From assembly GCA_013396655.1 (NCBI GenBank), contig WBMV01005052.1:372001-436000 (forward strand): a DNA stretch of 64,000 nucleotides. Direction: 5' to 3'. Of the stretch, positions 51,601-64,000 are shown one piece after another; the stretch's first letter is position 1; each line of letters begins with the position of its first letter. The position numbers and the translations under genes are program-made. The notes under the pieces were generated by a model, which worked only from the letters and a program-made list of their open reading frames with translations, made no database searches and was not told the origin of the DNA. The stretch is from Campylorhamphus procurvoides (lineage: Eukaryota > Chordata > Aves > Passeriformes > Dendrocolaptidae).

Positions 51601-54600
51601 GAGGTTTAAAGCTGAGATAGAGGACACTTCTAAATAGTATTAGATTTGTTGTATATCTACAGACAAGTAATAAAAGAGAATATCTGACTGTACTGTAAAA
51701 GGAAAAAAATTCCTAGGTTCTAATCAAACTAGATTCTCTTTGATTATACTTTAGTCTTACGTAATATGTCAAGAAACAAACCAGCATCCAAATTCATAAG
51801 GCATAGTCATGTCAGAAATCTAACTTATAACGATGTCTTATTTTAACTACCAGTTTGATAATTAAAAGTAATTAAAATGAATTTGACTATTACTTCAGCA
51901 ATATATCAATAAGTAAGATAATGCTGTCAAACCAGTGGTATGTTTAAACTTTACTGTATTAATCCCAAACTTTTGCAGTTTCAACTACAACAGTAAAGGA
52001 CAAAAATATCTACTAAACTAATTGCATTGCCTAACCAGCGGCTGTCTAAGTTGAAACCAGGGCCTAGAGAAAATGAGTTCAACCTTCTCTAAGCATAGGA
52101 AGAACTACTTGCCCCTCAACATGTATTTCTGCATATCTTTTTTTCCTTGTGAAGCTGCCGGGAGCTAGTTACATAAAGCTAGTAAAAGCATAGCAAATTT
52201 ACAGTTAGCATACTTGCTGCAGAGAAGTCCAGGCTGCTGTAACCTCACCCAGGGAGCTTTTCTGTATTTTACATGAATAGTTAATTGGATTAAATGTGAA
52301 ACTTGTCCATATATAGCCAGAGCAATAAAACAATACTGTCACATTCATGCACACGAGTTGGCTCTCTGTAAGTTCATATATCCCTATGACTTTAGTTGTT
52401 GCAATATAGGATTTCCCCTGCACTACCTCTGCAAGTGAAACATAGACATATGTGAAGTAATACTCCAGGAAGTGGAAAACGAGTTCCTCTCCCTCTTTTA
52501 TAAGTGCTGACTCAGAAGAAAAAGTCCCAAACTTTGAATAAGGCCATGTTTTTATGAAACATTACCGCAGGGCCAGAAATTTTTGTTCATATGCAGTTGT
52601 TATGTGCTTTTGAGTTATTGCTAAAGTTTTCAAGATAAGGATTTGCCCAGAGAAATCTTCTACTGGATAATATTCAAAAGAGATTGTTTAATTTTAATAC
52701 TTTATGCAAGTAAGACTTCTTCCCCATTTGTCCCTTAGTCACACCTACAAATCTGAGAGCTAAACACTGGGGTAACAAGAAGTCACTCTTTAAAATCTGC
52801 CAAATGATGAAGTTACTTCATATGAGCAGTACAGAAGGGAATCTATTAATATTATTGCTTTATTGAAATGAATATAGACATATTAGGGCTGTTTTTAAGA
52901 TTATCCAGAAAAAGTATTTAGGGTGTGATAGTCTTAAAAGGAAGCAGCAGAAACCTATATGGCAATAAAACATATTTTATTATAAATTGGCCTTTGAAAG
53001 AAAAACAGCTGCTTATTAGACAATCTACAGGCATTTTTATATACTGAGATATATTTCTATGTTTTTTTACTACTAAGAATACTGCATCCCTACATTATTG
53101 TATTCAGAAAGCCTTTAAAAAATAAAGATGCAAACAGCTAGGAAAAATTTATCTGTTTCTCATGACTCTTTTTCCATCAAAATGCAGTAACTGATTAGCA
53201 CCAGCAATGACCCATAAAGTATCTGTCTGTAAAGTACTAAATCTACTCTGTTCTGTGCAACTGGACAGCAGCACATTTCTACGCAGCTTTACACTGTGCT
53301 TTTTGGATGACTTTGAAGTGCCTGGTGCAGAGTCAAAACAAAACAAAAAAACTCCATGTTGACATTCTTGCCAAACTAACTACAGCAGCGTCAACAAGAA
53401 CATCCACAGCTGACTCTCAATTCAATTAGGTACAATGGAGGCAGAGTTTATTCCGTAAGCGACTGACAAATGGAAATGGCTTCCTGAAGCCAAAAAGGTC
53501 AAACAGAAAATGAGTAAGGCTTCCTGCAGATCAGAGGTGAAAACAAGTTTATCACACATGCCTTCTGCATGGTCTTCCCAGCTGCTGTTTATGCTTCCCA
53601 GCCCCCTAAGCCCAGCTGCTTGTTGCCTATTAAGCACATCTCAGCTTCTCCTTGGAGTTCTCCTTGTTACACTTCATTGCCAGCTTGTTTGCAGTCAGGG
53701 TACCAGGTGGCTGCTTCTCCTCTGCAGTACCATACTGGTTGCCGGGCTGAGTGCTAGTATCAGCCAAAATTGTTTGCCATACTGTTTAGAGGGAGTAGTG
53801 CCAACCACGAGTGTTAAAAAATCATGAGATCATGTCAAAACTATGAGAACTGAAACAAAAAAGAAATCACATGGGATTTTCTGCATGTTTTAGTGTGAAA
53901 ATAAAGCCATGGTTTTATCCTCTACCCTTCAGCTTAGAAAGTGTCCCAGAAAAATACTATTGTTTTGGCCAATCCCCAGAATAGCCAGATCTCTGGAGCC
54001 CAAGGCTTCACAGCTTTTAAAACTGGGACCACCAGAGTCAAACCATCCTCCCCCAGTTTGAAATACTTGCATATAATTAGCACTTGCTAAATTCTCTAAT
54101 CACTATCATGAGTTTTGATGGTACTCACTACATCTGTAACAGAAAAGCTTTTTTCCCCTCTGAAAAAAAAGGAGCAGGATTGATATTCTGCCTTCCTAAA
54201 TAAAACCTGTCTTTATTTCTTCACATGTAATCAAAACATAAAACCAGACATGCCCCTGACCAAGTATCTTTGCACTACTGAGCCAAAACTGTCTTCAAGT
54301 TCTTATACATGCAAGAACTTCTACAATTAAGATGCTGCCAAATTCCATTTTTTTCTCTACTTGTTGTGAGCAATCTTGGTTCTCCTTAAATCAATGAGAT
54401 TTTTTTCCCGAGGGATTAAATATGGTCATAATTTCACCCAGTAGTGATATGAAGCAGAAAGAATGGAACTTAATAGACATTCAGTGAATCAATTGAAAGA
54501 AATAAAAAAGGGCAAATCTACTTTAGGGTTTTCAGTAGTGTCAAGGTAAAATATGAAATGTGGGCCACTAAGGAAAACTAAAACCCATTATATTAGTTTG

Positions 54601-56690
54601 ACAAGAATGCTTTTCTGAGCACAACCGACTAAATACTGCATATCAATGATAATATGCCCTACTATATGCAAATGAGTCTTCAAGTATATTGCAAATGCAC
54701 ACAGCATAAGAGATTTTCTTTACTGATGACAAATGAGCGAAGCCCCTTCCTGAAATGAAATTAAAGGAGCTATTCCCATTGAGGTTTCAGTATGCTAAAC
54801 ATTTTACATATAGGAAGTGTAGGCTATGATGACACATAAAGCAAGTACTTGTTCATCACAATGTTACCTTCCATTTTACTTGCCCATGACTAACACAGAT
54901 CATACATTTTCTGTGTATTTAGAACTGTATGTTTGTGAGACAGCAAAACAAAGTTCACACTGAAACACTCATGACAATTAATTTTTATTTCTTAAACAAA
55001 CAGATGCTTTGTAATACTGTCTTTTTTAATAGTTGCAAGCATTCTGTCTAAGATACAGGAATCAAGCATACATAATTGAAGACAAAGGAAATTGAGAACA
55101 CACTTGACAGAATTAACAGGTAAATGAAATCAGTAAATGCAACTTCCACATCCCACAGACACAGATATTTGACGTCTGTGCAAAAGCATCTTCTAAAGTT
55201 CCAAGCACACAGCACACACCAGTTAGCACATTTTAAACAGCAAATTTGTTTCAGTAATCCATATGGGCAGCTAGCACTTTATCATAATATATGAAATTCC
55301 TTTAGGTGCTTTATTTTTGCATGCATGTGCCATTCCTATTTGTTTTAAAGATCAAAGTGGATAAATTCAATACAAAACTATGTGGCACAGGCAGCACCTG
55401 TTTCTTCTACTTACACACACACAGCCTTTCACTCACTCTCCCTTCTGACCTCTCTCTGCAGGTGACTATGAGTGAACAGCTAGTTCTCTGTGAGACCTGA
55501 ATGGGACATACACATTGGCAGATGCAAGAAAATACTTTAATGTTTATTAATCTAAAAATGTGTAAAGATTACAAAAATATAAGGAGTAGAAAACCTCAGA
55601 CAAGTTAAAATACATAAAATCTTTAGGCAAAGTTTATTTTGGTCAGGCAGAGTTTAGTTTATCAAATGTCAATCCAAAATAACAGGGGTATAAACTAAAC
55701 AAAACATTATAGTAACTTTATACTAAAAGGTGACAGTTTACCTTTCTTTCCTAAGGCCACTGTATCATAGTAAATACTCTGATTCATTGCATTACAGCAT
55801 CCACATCTCAGAGCAGTTCTACTCATGTACTGTTGATACAAAAAAAATAACTTGAAATTATTATGTATAAACTAAAGCAAATTTTCAGATATAGTTTTGA
55901 TCAACATAATTTTGTTTTAATTGGATTGTTCTTCAATAATCCCTCTGATTTCACAAACCTGTGAAATCAAACAGAAAATCACAGAAATTAGGGCTAAAAT
56001 ATAACGCACACAAAAATAAGATAAAAGGGAAAATTAATCTTTCATTGTGTTTGCATTTTGTAAATGTTTCCCACTATGCTGAATTCACAGTTAAATAAGC
56101 AACATGGGTCAGTATGTTGATGAATCTTCATTCTTTTTTATTTCTAAAATATTCAGAAGCAAATAGAAGCTTCTTTATTTATATTATTTGTTCCAATTAT
56201 TCAGTGTTTTGGAGGGTTTTTTCTGCTGCTTCTTTTTCAATAGTGGTAATAGATTGCAAAAATAACCTGTGTTTCAAAAACCACTGAACATAATAAGCAA
56301 CTGTTGTGAATCAGATAAGTTGAGATTGCGATGTTTTAGTTTCTGGTTTTGTTCAAGTTGAAAGCCTTCCCCAAAGCAAAATGGAAATGCAGCTTTTATG
56401 AATATTTACAAAGTCATGGTAAAATGGATTGTTTTGCAAATGTTGCTGACTGTAACACAACCTGCCCCCTCCAGTGTTTGTAAAAGATGTAATGCTGTAA
56501 CTGGACCAATTACACAGACCCAGTTAGAGAATCAGGGTTATAAACTGGAAATAAACACTACAACCACATTTAATTACACAGCTGAATGCATAAAGGTCTG
56601 TATGTTACCTTAGAAGCCTTCACCTCACCATTTCGAAACACTGAAGGAAATCAGGCACAGCAGCTTCCCATTTATTCACTCCTTTTGAAC

Positions 56691-56702
56691 ATATATATAT
56701 AT
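56691..56702. repeat. (AT)6 microsatellite
   Basis: Six AT units preceded by AC and followed by GC. Short and probably of low variability. Confidence 0.7.
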
Positions 56703-57590
56703 GCAAGCCCTCTTTGGTAGATTAAACAAACTTTGCAGGAACAAACTATTCCCATTATTTCCAGCTAATTAATTAAATATAATTGGAATAAGTTTCACTT
56801 TGTCAAGTGATAAGCCTGGACTTATGTGATACTGTACTGACATTCAACAAAGCAAGGTATGTACCATGCAAACCTCTGCAACAACAACAAACCAACAAGA
56901 AATAAAGACTAGGAAATCTTAGCAATGGTGCTTATCCTTTATTAACTTTATATAGTGTTTGGGCTTTTTTTTCTTTGTCATTCATACCTAGTGTTTTAAC
57001 AACTGTTTTCCTTGAAGGTGCTTCATTTAGCAGATACTCAAGCTCTGTCACAATTTGATCTTTAAGTAACAAACTTGTCCTATGGTGGGATAAAGAAGAA
57101 CAAATACATGTAAACCTGTTTAATTTGCAGATTCTTCTTGTGACTGTCACCCACAGAAAATCCAGGGACCAGCCTTCCTAACTGTAAAAGGAAATGGAAT
57201 ACCAGCCAGAAAATATATTGCACACTACCCCATATCCATTATGGAATTCTTGACTGATGAGAAAATATATTGGCAAGATCAAATCAACTCTCAATTGCAG
57301 TGAGATAGACAAAACACCAAAAGGCAAATGCAAGAGCTGAAGGGCAGCCTGCAGAGGTGACTGGATTCAGTGCACCCATCTCAGTTCCCCAGTAAGACAG
57401 ATCTTTAGCTGTCCTCTGAGGTGTATTTTTTTCTCTCCTTACTTCAGAGAACAAATCACTTGGATTAGACTCTCTCAGTCTTATACAGGTGAAGGTAGGT
57501 GAGATGAGTCATGCCCTGACATGCTGATTTCTCCAATGTAAAAGGGAATTACAGTAATTTTAAAAGCAATTAATACAAGTGGAAGCCACC

Positions 57591-57617
57591 ACTGACTTAC
57601 TTGGGAAGTAAGTCAGT
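57591..57617. other. Perfect 11-bp inverted repeat, 5-nt loop
   Basis: ACTGACTTACT and AGTAAGTCAGT are exact reverse complements separated by TGGGA. In RNA or single-stranded DNA this would make a compact hairpin. No T-run or gene end is next to it, so I do not call it a terminator. The stem is too short for a microRNA precursor. Confidence 0.7.
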
Positions 57618-57732
57618 CTTACCAGGAAGAAATACAGACAGATATCAGAACTGGGGACTAGACCAACAACACATTTTAGGAGCATTAACTGGTGATTTTT
57701 CGTAGTTTTTCTATTAGTTATCACGTTTTATC

Positions 57733-57830
57733 ATTCCACTTCACATCAGGGAAATAAGACACAGAGAAAATAAACTTTGCCCAGATCTTGTTGTAACCTC
57801 AAACTGGCACTATGCATTGCCAAACAAGAT
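57733..57830 (+). repeat. MIR SINE fragment, plus strand
   Basis: TTCCACTTCACATCAGGGAA, then ACACAGAGA, then AACTTTGCCCAGATC appear in the order and spacing of the MIR core and 3' half (CATTTTACAGATGAGGAAACTG, GCACAGAGAG, GACTTGCCCAAGGTC). Divergence is high, as expected for an early-amniote SINE. The right boundary is uncertain. Confidence 0.62.
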
Positions 57831-59974
57831 TTAAACAAAATGAACCGAAGTCACATATGAAGAATCAACCCTCTTCTCCATTCTCCAAATTCATGGATTT
57901 TATTCCCTGATAGGATAAGAACAGTCTCTGTAATAATTCACAAAATCTTAACTTTCTCCATTACAGAGCTTTTCGTGTTTGAATTTGAAATCCTTCCTCT
58001 CATGACAAAGAGAAATTTTTACAGTTTTGACTTAGAATAAATCTTGGCCTTGCAAAACATACTTACATCAATAGGATAATAAGGAGCTTGGAGAATACTG
58101 GGCAAAATAAAGAAAACATTTCTTTCATAGATGCTTCACCTCCTGGTCATTTTTACACCCTGGAGTTACAGCCATGCATTGCATATTTTTTCTGGTTTCT
58201 GCAACAATCTGGCCCCTCTGCTGCATCAGTCAGTTAATGGTGTCAAAAGCCTTTCAAGGCATTATTTGATGCAAAAGGATGTACTCCCTGCTTGCTGCTC
58301 CCTGGGCCTTGCACGCTATGGAGTTATTTGCATTCAAATAATTTGAGTGAAAAGTAGATGTGGAACATGACCAATGAGCTTTGGCAGTACTTCAGGGCTA
58401 CTTCAGTGTTCCTCCTTCACTCTTGTAAATGACTACACAAGGCACTGGTGAAAGATGACTGGGCTTGACATCTCTTGATAAGCATTGTAAAAACTAAATG
58501 GAGTAAAACGCATACACAGGTTTGCAGGAAGATGGTCTTGGCTGGTAGTGAAAGCACAGACACCACAGCAAATGAAGGAATTGAGAAACATATAAAAGAA
58601 TGAGTTCATCGGTGTGATTTGGTGCCTACGTCTTTCCAAGGCTCTGTACTCTGAAGGACACATGAAATGGCCATTTCCTTCCAACTGTAAAGTCTGGACA
58701 ACAGTCTCCCTGCCAAACAGCTCACAGGGATACCCTCTAAGGCCAGCTGCAACTCCACAGGATGGCTTTGCACCTCACAATTTTCATAGGGTTATAGGCA
58801 CTTGTCTTTGCTAAAACCCTAATGTATGGCTTCATGAGCAATTTTTGGTTGAAAGGCCAGCTGAAGCAGTTTCAGCTCACCACTCTCAAATTGATATTCT
58901 CCATAGCTTCTCCTGATTTAGGCAGCACAAATATTGGGCAGCCACAGCACTGAGCAACAACACAGGATGGAATTATCCGAATAAGAATATTCTTTTTACT
59001 CAGCTTCCTGCCCGCAATCACAAAGGACTACATGTAAGTTACCTTTACTCAAGAAATGGTTTGGAAGAGCAAAGGGGATGGGTCAATCTGATATAATCAA
59101 AACCAAATCAAGTGTTTTAATTAAAGTTCCTTCATCAACATGCAGCAAATTAGGCTGCGTTCTCAATAAAAAGTTGCATTTCTGAGCTATAATGGTGAGC
59201 TGCTTAGCTGGTTGTCAGTGACTAGTCAGTAAAAGCTTTAGTTTATTTATTCTCTGAAATTCTTTAATATTAGAGAAGAGCTTTACTTTCTGAGAAGTTT
59301 ATTATTTTTTATTATGTCCTTTAGACTGATCTTTTCACAGCACAATATTAAGCAACTTGTCTTTCAACATATACACTATAATTTGCGCTTCAAATCAAAG
59401 TTCTTGTATCAATATATAGAGCCTGTTGTTTCAATATACTGCTAGTGGAGTATTTTTATTGTGACTTCTATAAGTAAATATATATTTATACCCTTATTTT
59501 TGAAAAAAATTCTAATAAAGCTTAGCACAGTTTATTTAGTGATGAGCAAGGATGATTATCTGTTGAACTTCTATGTATATCTATCCAGTGGTTTATAGAA
59601 GACATAGAACTCTGCAGAATTTAAAAAAAGCTCAGAACTCTAGTTTCAAATGCTTTTTGAATTAAAAAAAGCAAAATATTTATCATTGATGTCACATGCA
59701 TTGAGTTTTAATACCAGACATTTACACAGATAAAATTAGCATAAACATATTTTGTGCTCTGAAATCTACTGACTTCTACAACCATCTAGAGCACAGTAAA
59801 ATTTAACTGTATTTCACCATTATCATTGTTATGGTCAGTATTAATTCAAATTTTCATATCTCATATTTCCCAGGTGTCTATTTTTGGATCACTAAGGACT
59901 GCCATTACTTTACCCAGAGGCACCCTGCCTTCTCAAGTAATTGATTTTTATATCCCAGGGACCAAGTCATGACC

Positions 59975-60016
59975 AAAAAAAAAAAAACAACCAAAAAAAC
60001 CAAACAAACAAAAAAC
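59975..60016. repeat. A13 run with A/C-rich continuation
   Basis: Thirteen A followed by CAACC, A7 and AAAC words on the plus strand. It is similar in make-up and strand to the tracts at 5228, 23441 and 34994. Confidence 0.8.
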
Positions 60017-61577
60017 TGGAGGGGGAGCTTTGCTGTCTAAAATCACTACAATATACCTTAGAATAAAAATCACAAAAATGTGACCATCTAGCTTGACATG
60101 CCATTCACCTGTACAGAGTCGGCATATATCTTTACAGAGCCCACAGAATCTCCCACTGGATTATCTATAATTTGTCATTTAGAAAGCCCAATCACCCCTT
60201 GTTAATGGCTTCAAGTTCACTGCCTCCCTTAATTTTTAATGCTTAAGGCTCCTGGTTGCTGGGACAGAGGATTTAATTTCTTTCGTCACAGTTTGATGAG
60301 TTGAATCTTTTTTATTTAAATGTCTTCCTACAGATATCAAGTCACCTCCGAGGTTGCTGGCTGAATGCCTTTATGTGAGGCAAACTCCTAACAGGGTTTC
60401 TCAAAGCCCGGGTCATTTTTAATCATCCTCTGAAATCCCCTGAAGTAATTCCAATCTGTCTTAATGGCAAGACACCAAACCCACAGGTTTTTTTACTGAT
60501 ATAATGTGGAATAATTACTTTGCTACTTAACTTTTTAAGCACTCAAATGGTCTACCCTTCTTTGTGACAGTATTATGCTGAGAGCTCACACTGAGATGAT
60601 CTTCTATGATCATCCTAAATCCATTAGGTCACTGCTTTCCAGGACAAAGCCTCATTATTCTGCAGCAGAGACAGATATGTTTCTCTGGTGCCAGATATAT
60701 TTCATTTGCTTCAAATATACTTCATCTGGTTATAATAAAATGCATTTTACTGGAATTTGGCCATTATACCAGGGGATTTGTATCATTTAATAACTTCAAG
60801 TTGCCCTTCTCACCAATTATCCGGACCTATCAGACCCTAATGAGCCCCATTCATCTACATCTTCCCATTAGAAATTCTAGTTTTTGATTCCTCACTGAAC
60901 TATCTTTTAATTTACCTAATGTGTATCCTGATAATTCTCAATGCCATTTTTAAAATTACAGTGTCATTTTTTATTGCATTCAATGTCTTTGGGAATCCAA
61001 GTTTAGCATAATAATGCAAGTTGTGGAAAAAGATATTTTTAGTTTTGGAGGTTGTACTGAAAACAGCTTTCTGCACTGAAACAGACTGATTTTTTTTTTC
61101 CTCACTGCAATGGAAAATTCCCTTCTCCTCCCAAATATTTAGTCTAATGTGAACTTTTCCAAAATAAAACCAAATATTACTTAGTATGAATCAAATGACC
61201 TGCTAAAGCCTTAATAGTATAAGAAGATAATGGCAGTTTTGGATTTAAGCACATCCATTCAAAAAATAGGAAACTTCAATTTAATTCCACATTTCCCTAG
61301 TTGTATTTGAACTCCCCACTCACTGTCCAACAGCCATTTGACTTCCAGTAGAAATAATGTCAAGCTCTACTTTTGTGTCATTATCTATAAATAATTAAAT
61401 CCAAGTGGGAAGATTTTCATGCTAGAAAATTGCTTTTGTCTATTTCATACTCAAAAAGTAATTACATAAAATGGCACAGCTTCAGCTATGGGTGATACAA
61501 GACATCCAGCCAAGACCATTCAATAGGTTGGGATTAATTCTGTTTACAGGAGATCGATCCTTTCTGGTATTCCATTT

Positions 61578-61626
61578 CTGAAGTACACATAGAACTGTCT
61601 GAAGCACACATAGAACTGTGTGAAGC
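61578..61626 (+). repeat. Tandem repeat, 21-bp unit, about 2.3 copies
   Basis: Units at 61578-61598 and 61599-61619 differ at one base (T or C at unit position 7). A partial third unit follows to 61626. It is a small local duplication. Confidence 0.85.
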
Positions 61627-62838
61627 TAAATACCTAGCCAAGACACTGGCAGGCAGAATGAGAGGCAACGTTATCTTCTTCAATATACATAATAAGTGCA
61701 TGCAGGAGAAATTTGCAAAATAACTCATACTCCAAGGGGACAAAAGCTTTACGACACCCTTGGAAAGGTTAAGAGGAATGGTGAGGTATGACTTTTTTAC
61801 TTCAGTTTGTATTACCACTCTTGAAATAGTAAATGAAAGATATGAATAAGTTTCCTCAGAATGTGGAACCACAACAATTAAGTTCATACTATCCAGGCAT
61901 ATATTTGACTAATATGTTTGAGCAATGCCTCATAACTACTTTATTCCCTAGAGAAACCACATCTAGCATTGCCCTAAACTCATATCCACTGAAAGAGATG
62001 TTCCTAGTACAGCTATACTCTGTGAGAGCAGAAGATAAATATAAATAGCTGAATTTGACTAAGAGAAATGGAATGGAAAATGTCAGCATCATAAAGCTGG
62101 CAATCAACAGTTACTACTCTAAGCTTGACTCTGTTGTTACTCTATTGTGTATCACCTGGCAAAAGCAAACTTCCACAGCAAAAACATACTACAGCAGTAA
62201 ACTCTGCCTTATTATTAACTCTGATCAAGCAATTTTCCAAATCTTAGGAACACTTACTTCCATAATTAAGAAAAACTGACTGTTTACACATGTGAATTTG
62301 CTCAGTGTAAGGAAATTTACCCATGGACAAATACTGTATGGTTTGGAAATACTCTGGAACACAGTCTAAATTTCCTGATTCTGCAAAAGAACCCCATCTT
62401 TCATTCTTTGGGTCTTTCTGATAGGTGGACACTTGTGCAGAATGGCAAAGTGAATGTTTTATTCGGTACTTGTTGAAGTCATCAGTAGTCATCAGAAGTC
62501 TTTGACTGCACAGTTTCTAGACCAGTGCAAGCATGAATTAAGTGGAAATCCCACTTTTTCCCAACAATCCTTTGATTTATCAGCAGTAGAATTTCACTGC
62601 AAACCTCAGAAAAGAGTTTGCAGATGTACAGTGGCAATACATTTGAATATCTTGCCACCTGTCGGCCTGCAAGAGTTCAAACATTGTCCCAGATCAGCCA
62701 AGCTAGAAATGAGCATCTAGTGCTCCTGTTGCAAGGTGAAGTTAGAGTGAAGTGGTAGGAGCCACACCACTTTGTGTGCCATTGACCAGGGAAAATGACC
62801 TGCCTTAAGCGGAGTAGTAAAAAGGAATGTATATACAC

Positions 62839-62887
62839 ATGATCTTTAAGGTCCTTTCCAACTCTTAAAATTTAAAATTCTATGATT
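62839..62887 (+). mobile_element. CR1 LINE, 49-bp 3' tail only
   Basis: GATCTTTAAGGTCCTTTCCAAC followed by a short A/T segment and ATTCTATGATT is the CR1 3' terminus on the plus strand. Everything upstream is missing. The end of the element runs directly into a TA microsatellite. Confidence 0.82.
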
Positions 62888-62899
62888 ATATATATATAT
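62887..62899. repeat. (TA)n microsatellite
   Basis: About six TA units starting at the last bases of the CR1 tail. Confidence 0.75.
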
Positions 62900-64000
62900 T
62901 TAATATGGATTAATCAAGTAGCAAGATTTTCAAGAGTCTGAGTTATTCACCTAACATGTAGGTGCTAGACGAACTGACTGATGGGAGGGATCCTTTACGT
63001 CCAAGGCTGTGTGAGCTGGAGAAATCTGCTGTGTGGGTTACTTTTCTTGCACTAGGCACCCAAGAAAGCAGACTCAGGCTTTTGGGTAGCAAATACTTGC
63101 CAAGACTACAGACAGTAGGTCAAATTACACCAAAAAGCTGTCTTTGTCTTTTCAAGATTCTTGGAAGCTAGTGATGCTTTAAAAACTTCCAACTGGCAAT
63201 CTTTGTAGGACTTGTTCTAAAGGGAAAATTCAAGTTGACTCTTGCCAGTCCCCTGACAGGCTGAATTTCTTCTCACAAAAGGTGGCTAAGAAATGCTCTG
63301 GTGGTTGAAGATGTAGCTCTTCTGTTTCTATACATCAGTTCCCCACAAAGAAGAAAATTATTTTTGTCAGCTCAAAGAACTTTCATCAAAATTAGGAATT
63401 GCACAAGTGATAAGTATTTTCTCTAGATCCTTCCTTTTTCCAAGAATGATCTCTATGCATTCTGTGCAACCTCTTGGCAGAGAATCAGCACACAAGGAAA
63501 CTACTGCCCATAATAACGGGGAACTGTCTTCAGAATGACAGCTGAGGAAGAACACACATGAGGCTCTGTCTACAGACATTTTCAGTGTCCCTAAAAAAGA
63601 ACCACAAGTCCTGGATTTTGGGTCATATTGCTTTGGCCATTTTCACCCTGCTGCTCAGTGTGTAGAGAGTTTCAAAGGAGAACACATCTAGCAAGCAGAA
63701 GATATTAAGTCACTAAACTGTAATAGTTCTTAAAAAGCATACATTCTTTCCTATTTTTAATAACAAAATTTACATCAGAAGAGCAAATAATTATACACTT
63801 ATCTTTTTCTATGACCTATGGCCACAAACTTAATTAAGTGAATAAAGAAAAGGAGATGGTATGCTAAAAAAGTGGATAATACTTCTTAAAAATATTTTTC
63901 TTTCCTTCTTTACCATATTTTTTGAGATGGAATACTTTATTCTCTTTTATATGAGTACCTATTTGATTTCAAATTCTGTCATAATTGGTATGAAGGTTTA
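62900..64000. other. AT-rich unique DNA, no gene seen
   Basis: Frames are 70 codons or shorter, with no recognisable product. No repeats, structures or splice-like patterns stand out. Confidence 0.65.

Larger units (their letters stand above)
45956..57732. other. Long AT-rich stretch, no gene seen
   Basis: No supported gene. The longest frames are 105 codons (53510-53827, plus; hydrophobic and serine-rich, no known match) and 96 codons (47609-47899, plus). A strong G-quadruplex motif lies at 48619-48651, a short (AT)6 microsatellite at 56691-56702 and a perfect 11-bp-stem hairpin at 57591-57617. A GC-richer patch at 53570-53760 is followed by AAAAATCATGAGA-type words near 53815-53850 that recall an old amniote repeat, but I cannot name it. 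Confidence 0.65.
57831..62838. other. AT-rich unique DNA, no gene seen
   Basis: No supported gene. The longest frame is 117 codons (61534-61887, minus) and includes a small tandem duplication at 61578-61619. An A13 run with an A/C-rich continuation lies at 59975-60016. Nothing else is structured as far as I can see. Confidence 0.65.

Noticed and set aside
53510..53827. 105-codon plus-strand frame, hydrophobic and serine-rich
   Set aside because: It resembles a membrane protein only because pyrimidine-rich DNA yields Leu and Ser codons; other frames overlap it and no family match is known.
53665..54141. Second possible LTR bounded by TGTTACA and TGTAACA
   Set aside because: Flanking bases show no target-site duplication and the interior lacks LTR-like organisation; the end motifs are short enough to pair by chance.
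56398..56613. 71-codon frame with a signal-peptide-like start and cysteines
   Set aside because: Too short and isolated. No homologue is recognised and no exon signals surround it.

Overview
This window looks like bird nuclear DNA. The main evidence is a set of CR1 LINE 3' ends. Each carries the ATTCTATG-type terminal octamer and a remnant of the CR1 ORF2 C-terminus with an [12 protein letters not shown] motif. Several very old MIR-like SINE copies and one avian-type endogenous retroviral LTR are also present. I see no Alu, L1 or bacterial features. The DNA is AT-rich by eye and poor in CpG. The species cannot be fixed from the sequence alone.

I find no protein-coding or RNA gene that I can support. 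Stop-to-stop frames are short everywhere (the longest start-to-stop frame is 121 codons), none resembles a protein I recognise, and there are no convincing exon series. The window is therefore intergenic gene-desert sequence or the inside of a very large intron.

Layout. 1-8899 is unique AT-rich DNA with an A/C-rich tract near 5.25 kb. An ancient MIR lies at 8900-9024. 9025-25571 is mostly featureless, with an old CR1 fragment near 12 kb, an unexplained CpG cluster at 15.46-15.52 kb and an AT-rich block of TAATTA-type sites near 23.5 kb. A minus-strand CR1 lies at 25572-25853. A G-quadruplex motif occurs at 33.05 kb. A long A/C-rich tract (34994-35110) is followed by the largest CR1 (35208-35935, minus) and a C-rich quadruplex/i-motif tract. 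A probable MIR lies at 37025-37215. 38938-40243 is a solo LTR whose interior holds a 510-bp exact tandem duplication with a single N at the joint, which is almost certainly an assembly error. 43.5-44.7 kb carries a 77-bp sequence present twice about 1.07 kb apart. A plus-strand CR1 lies at 45668-45955. 48.6 kb has a strong G-quadruplex motif. 57.6-57.8 kb holds a perfect hairpin and another MIR. A 49-bp CR1 tail at 62.84 kb runs into a TA microsatellite.

No genes are seen, so there is no pathway to describe. The most solid new observations are the false duplication inside the LTR, the LTR boundaries themselves, the 77-bp repeat pair and the CpG cluster. I found no convincing undescribed biological system.
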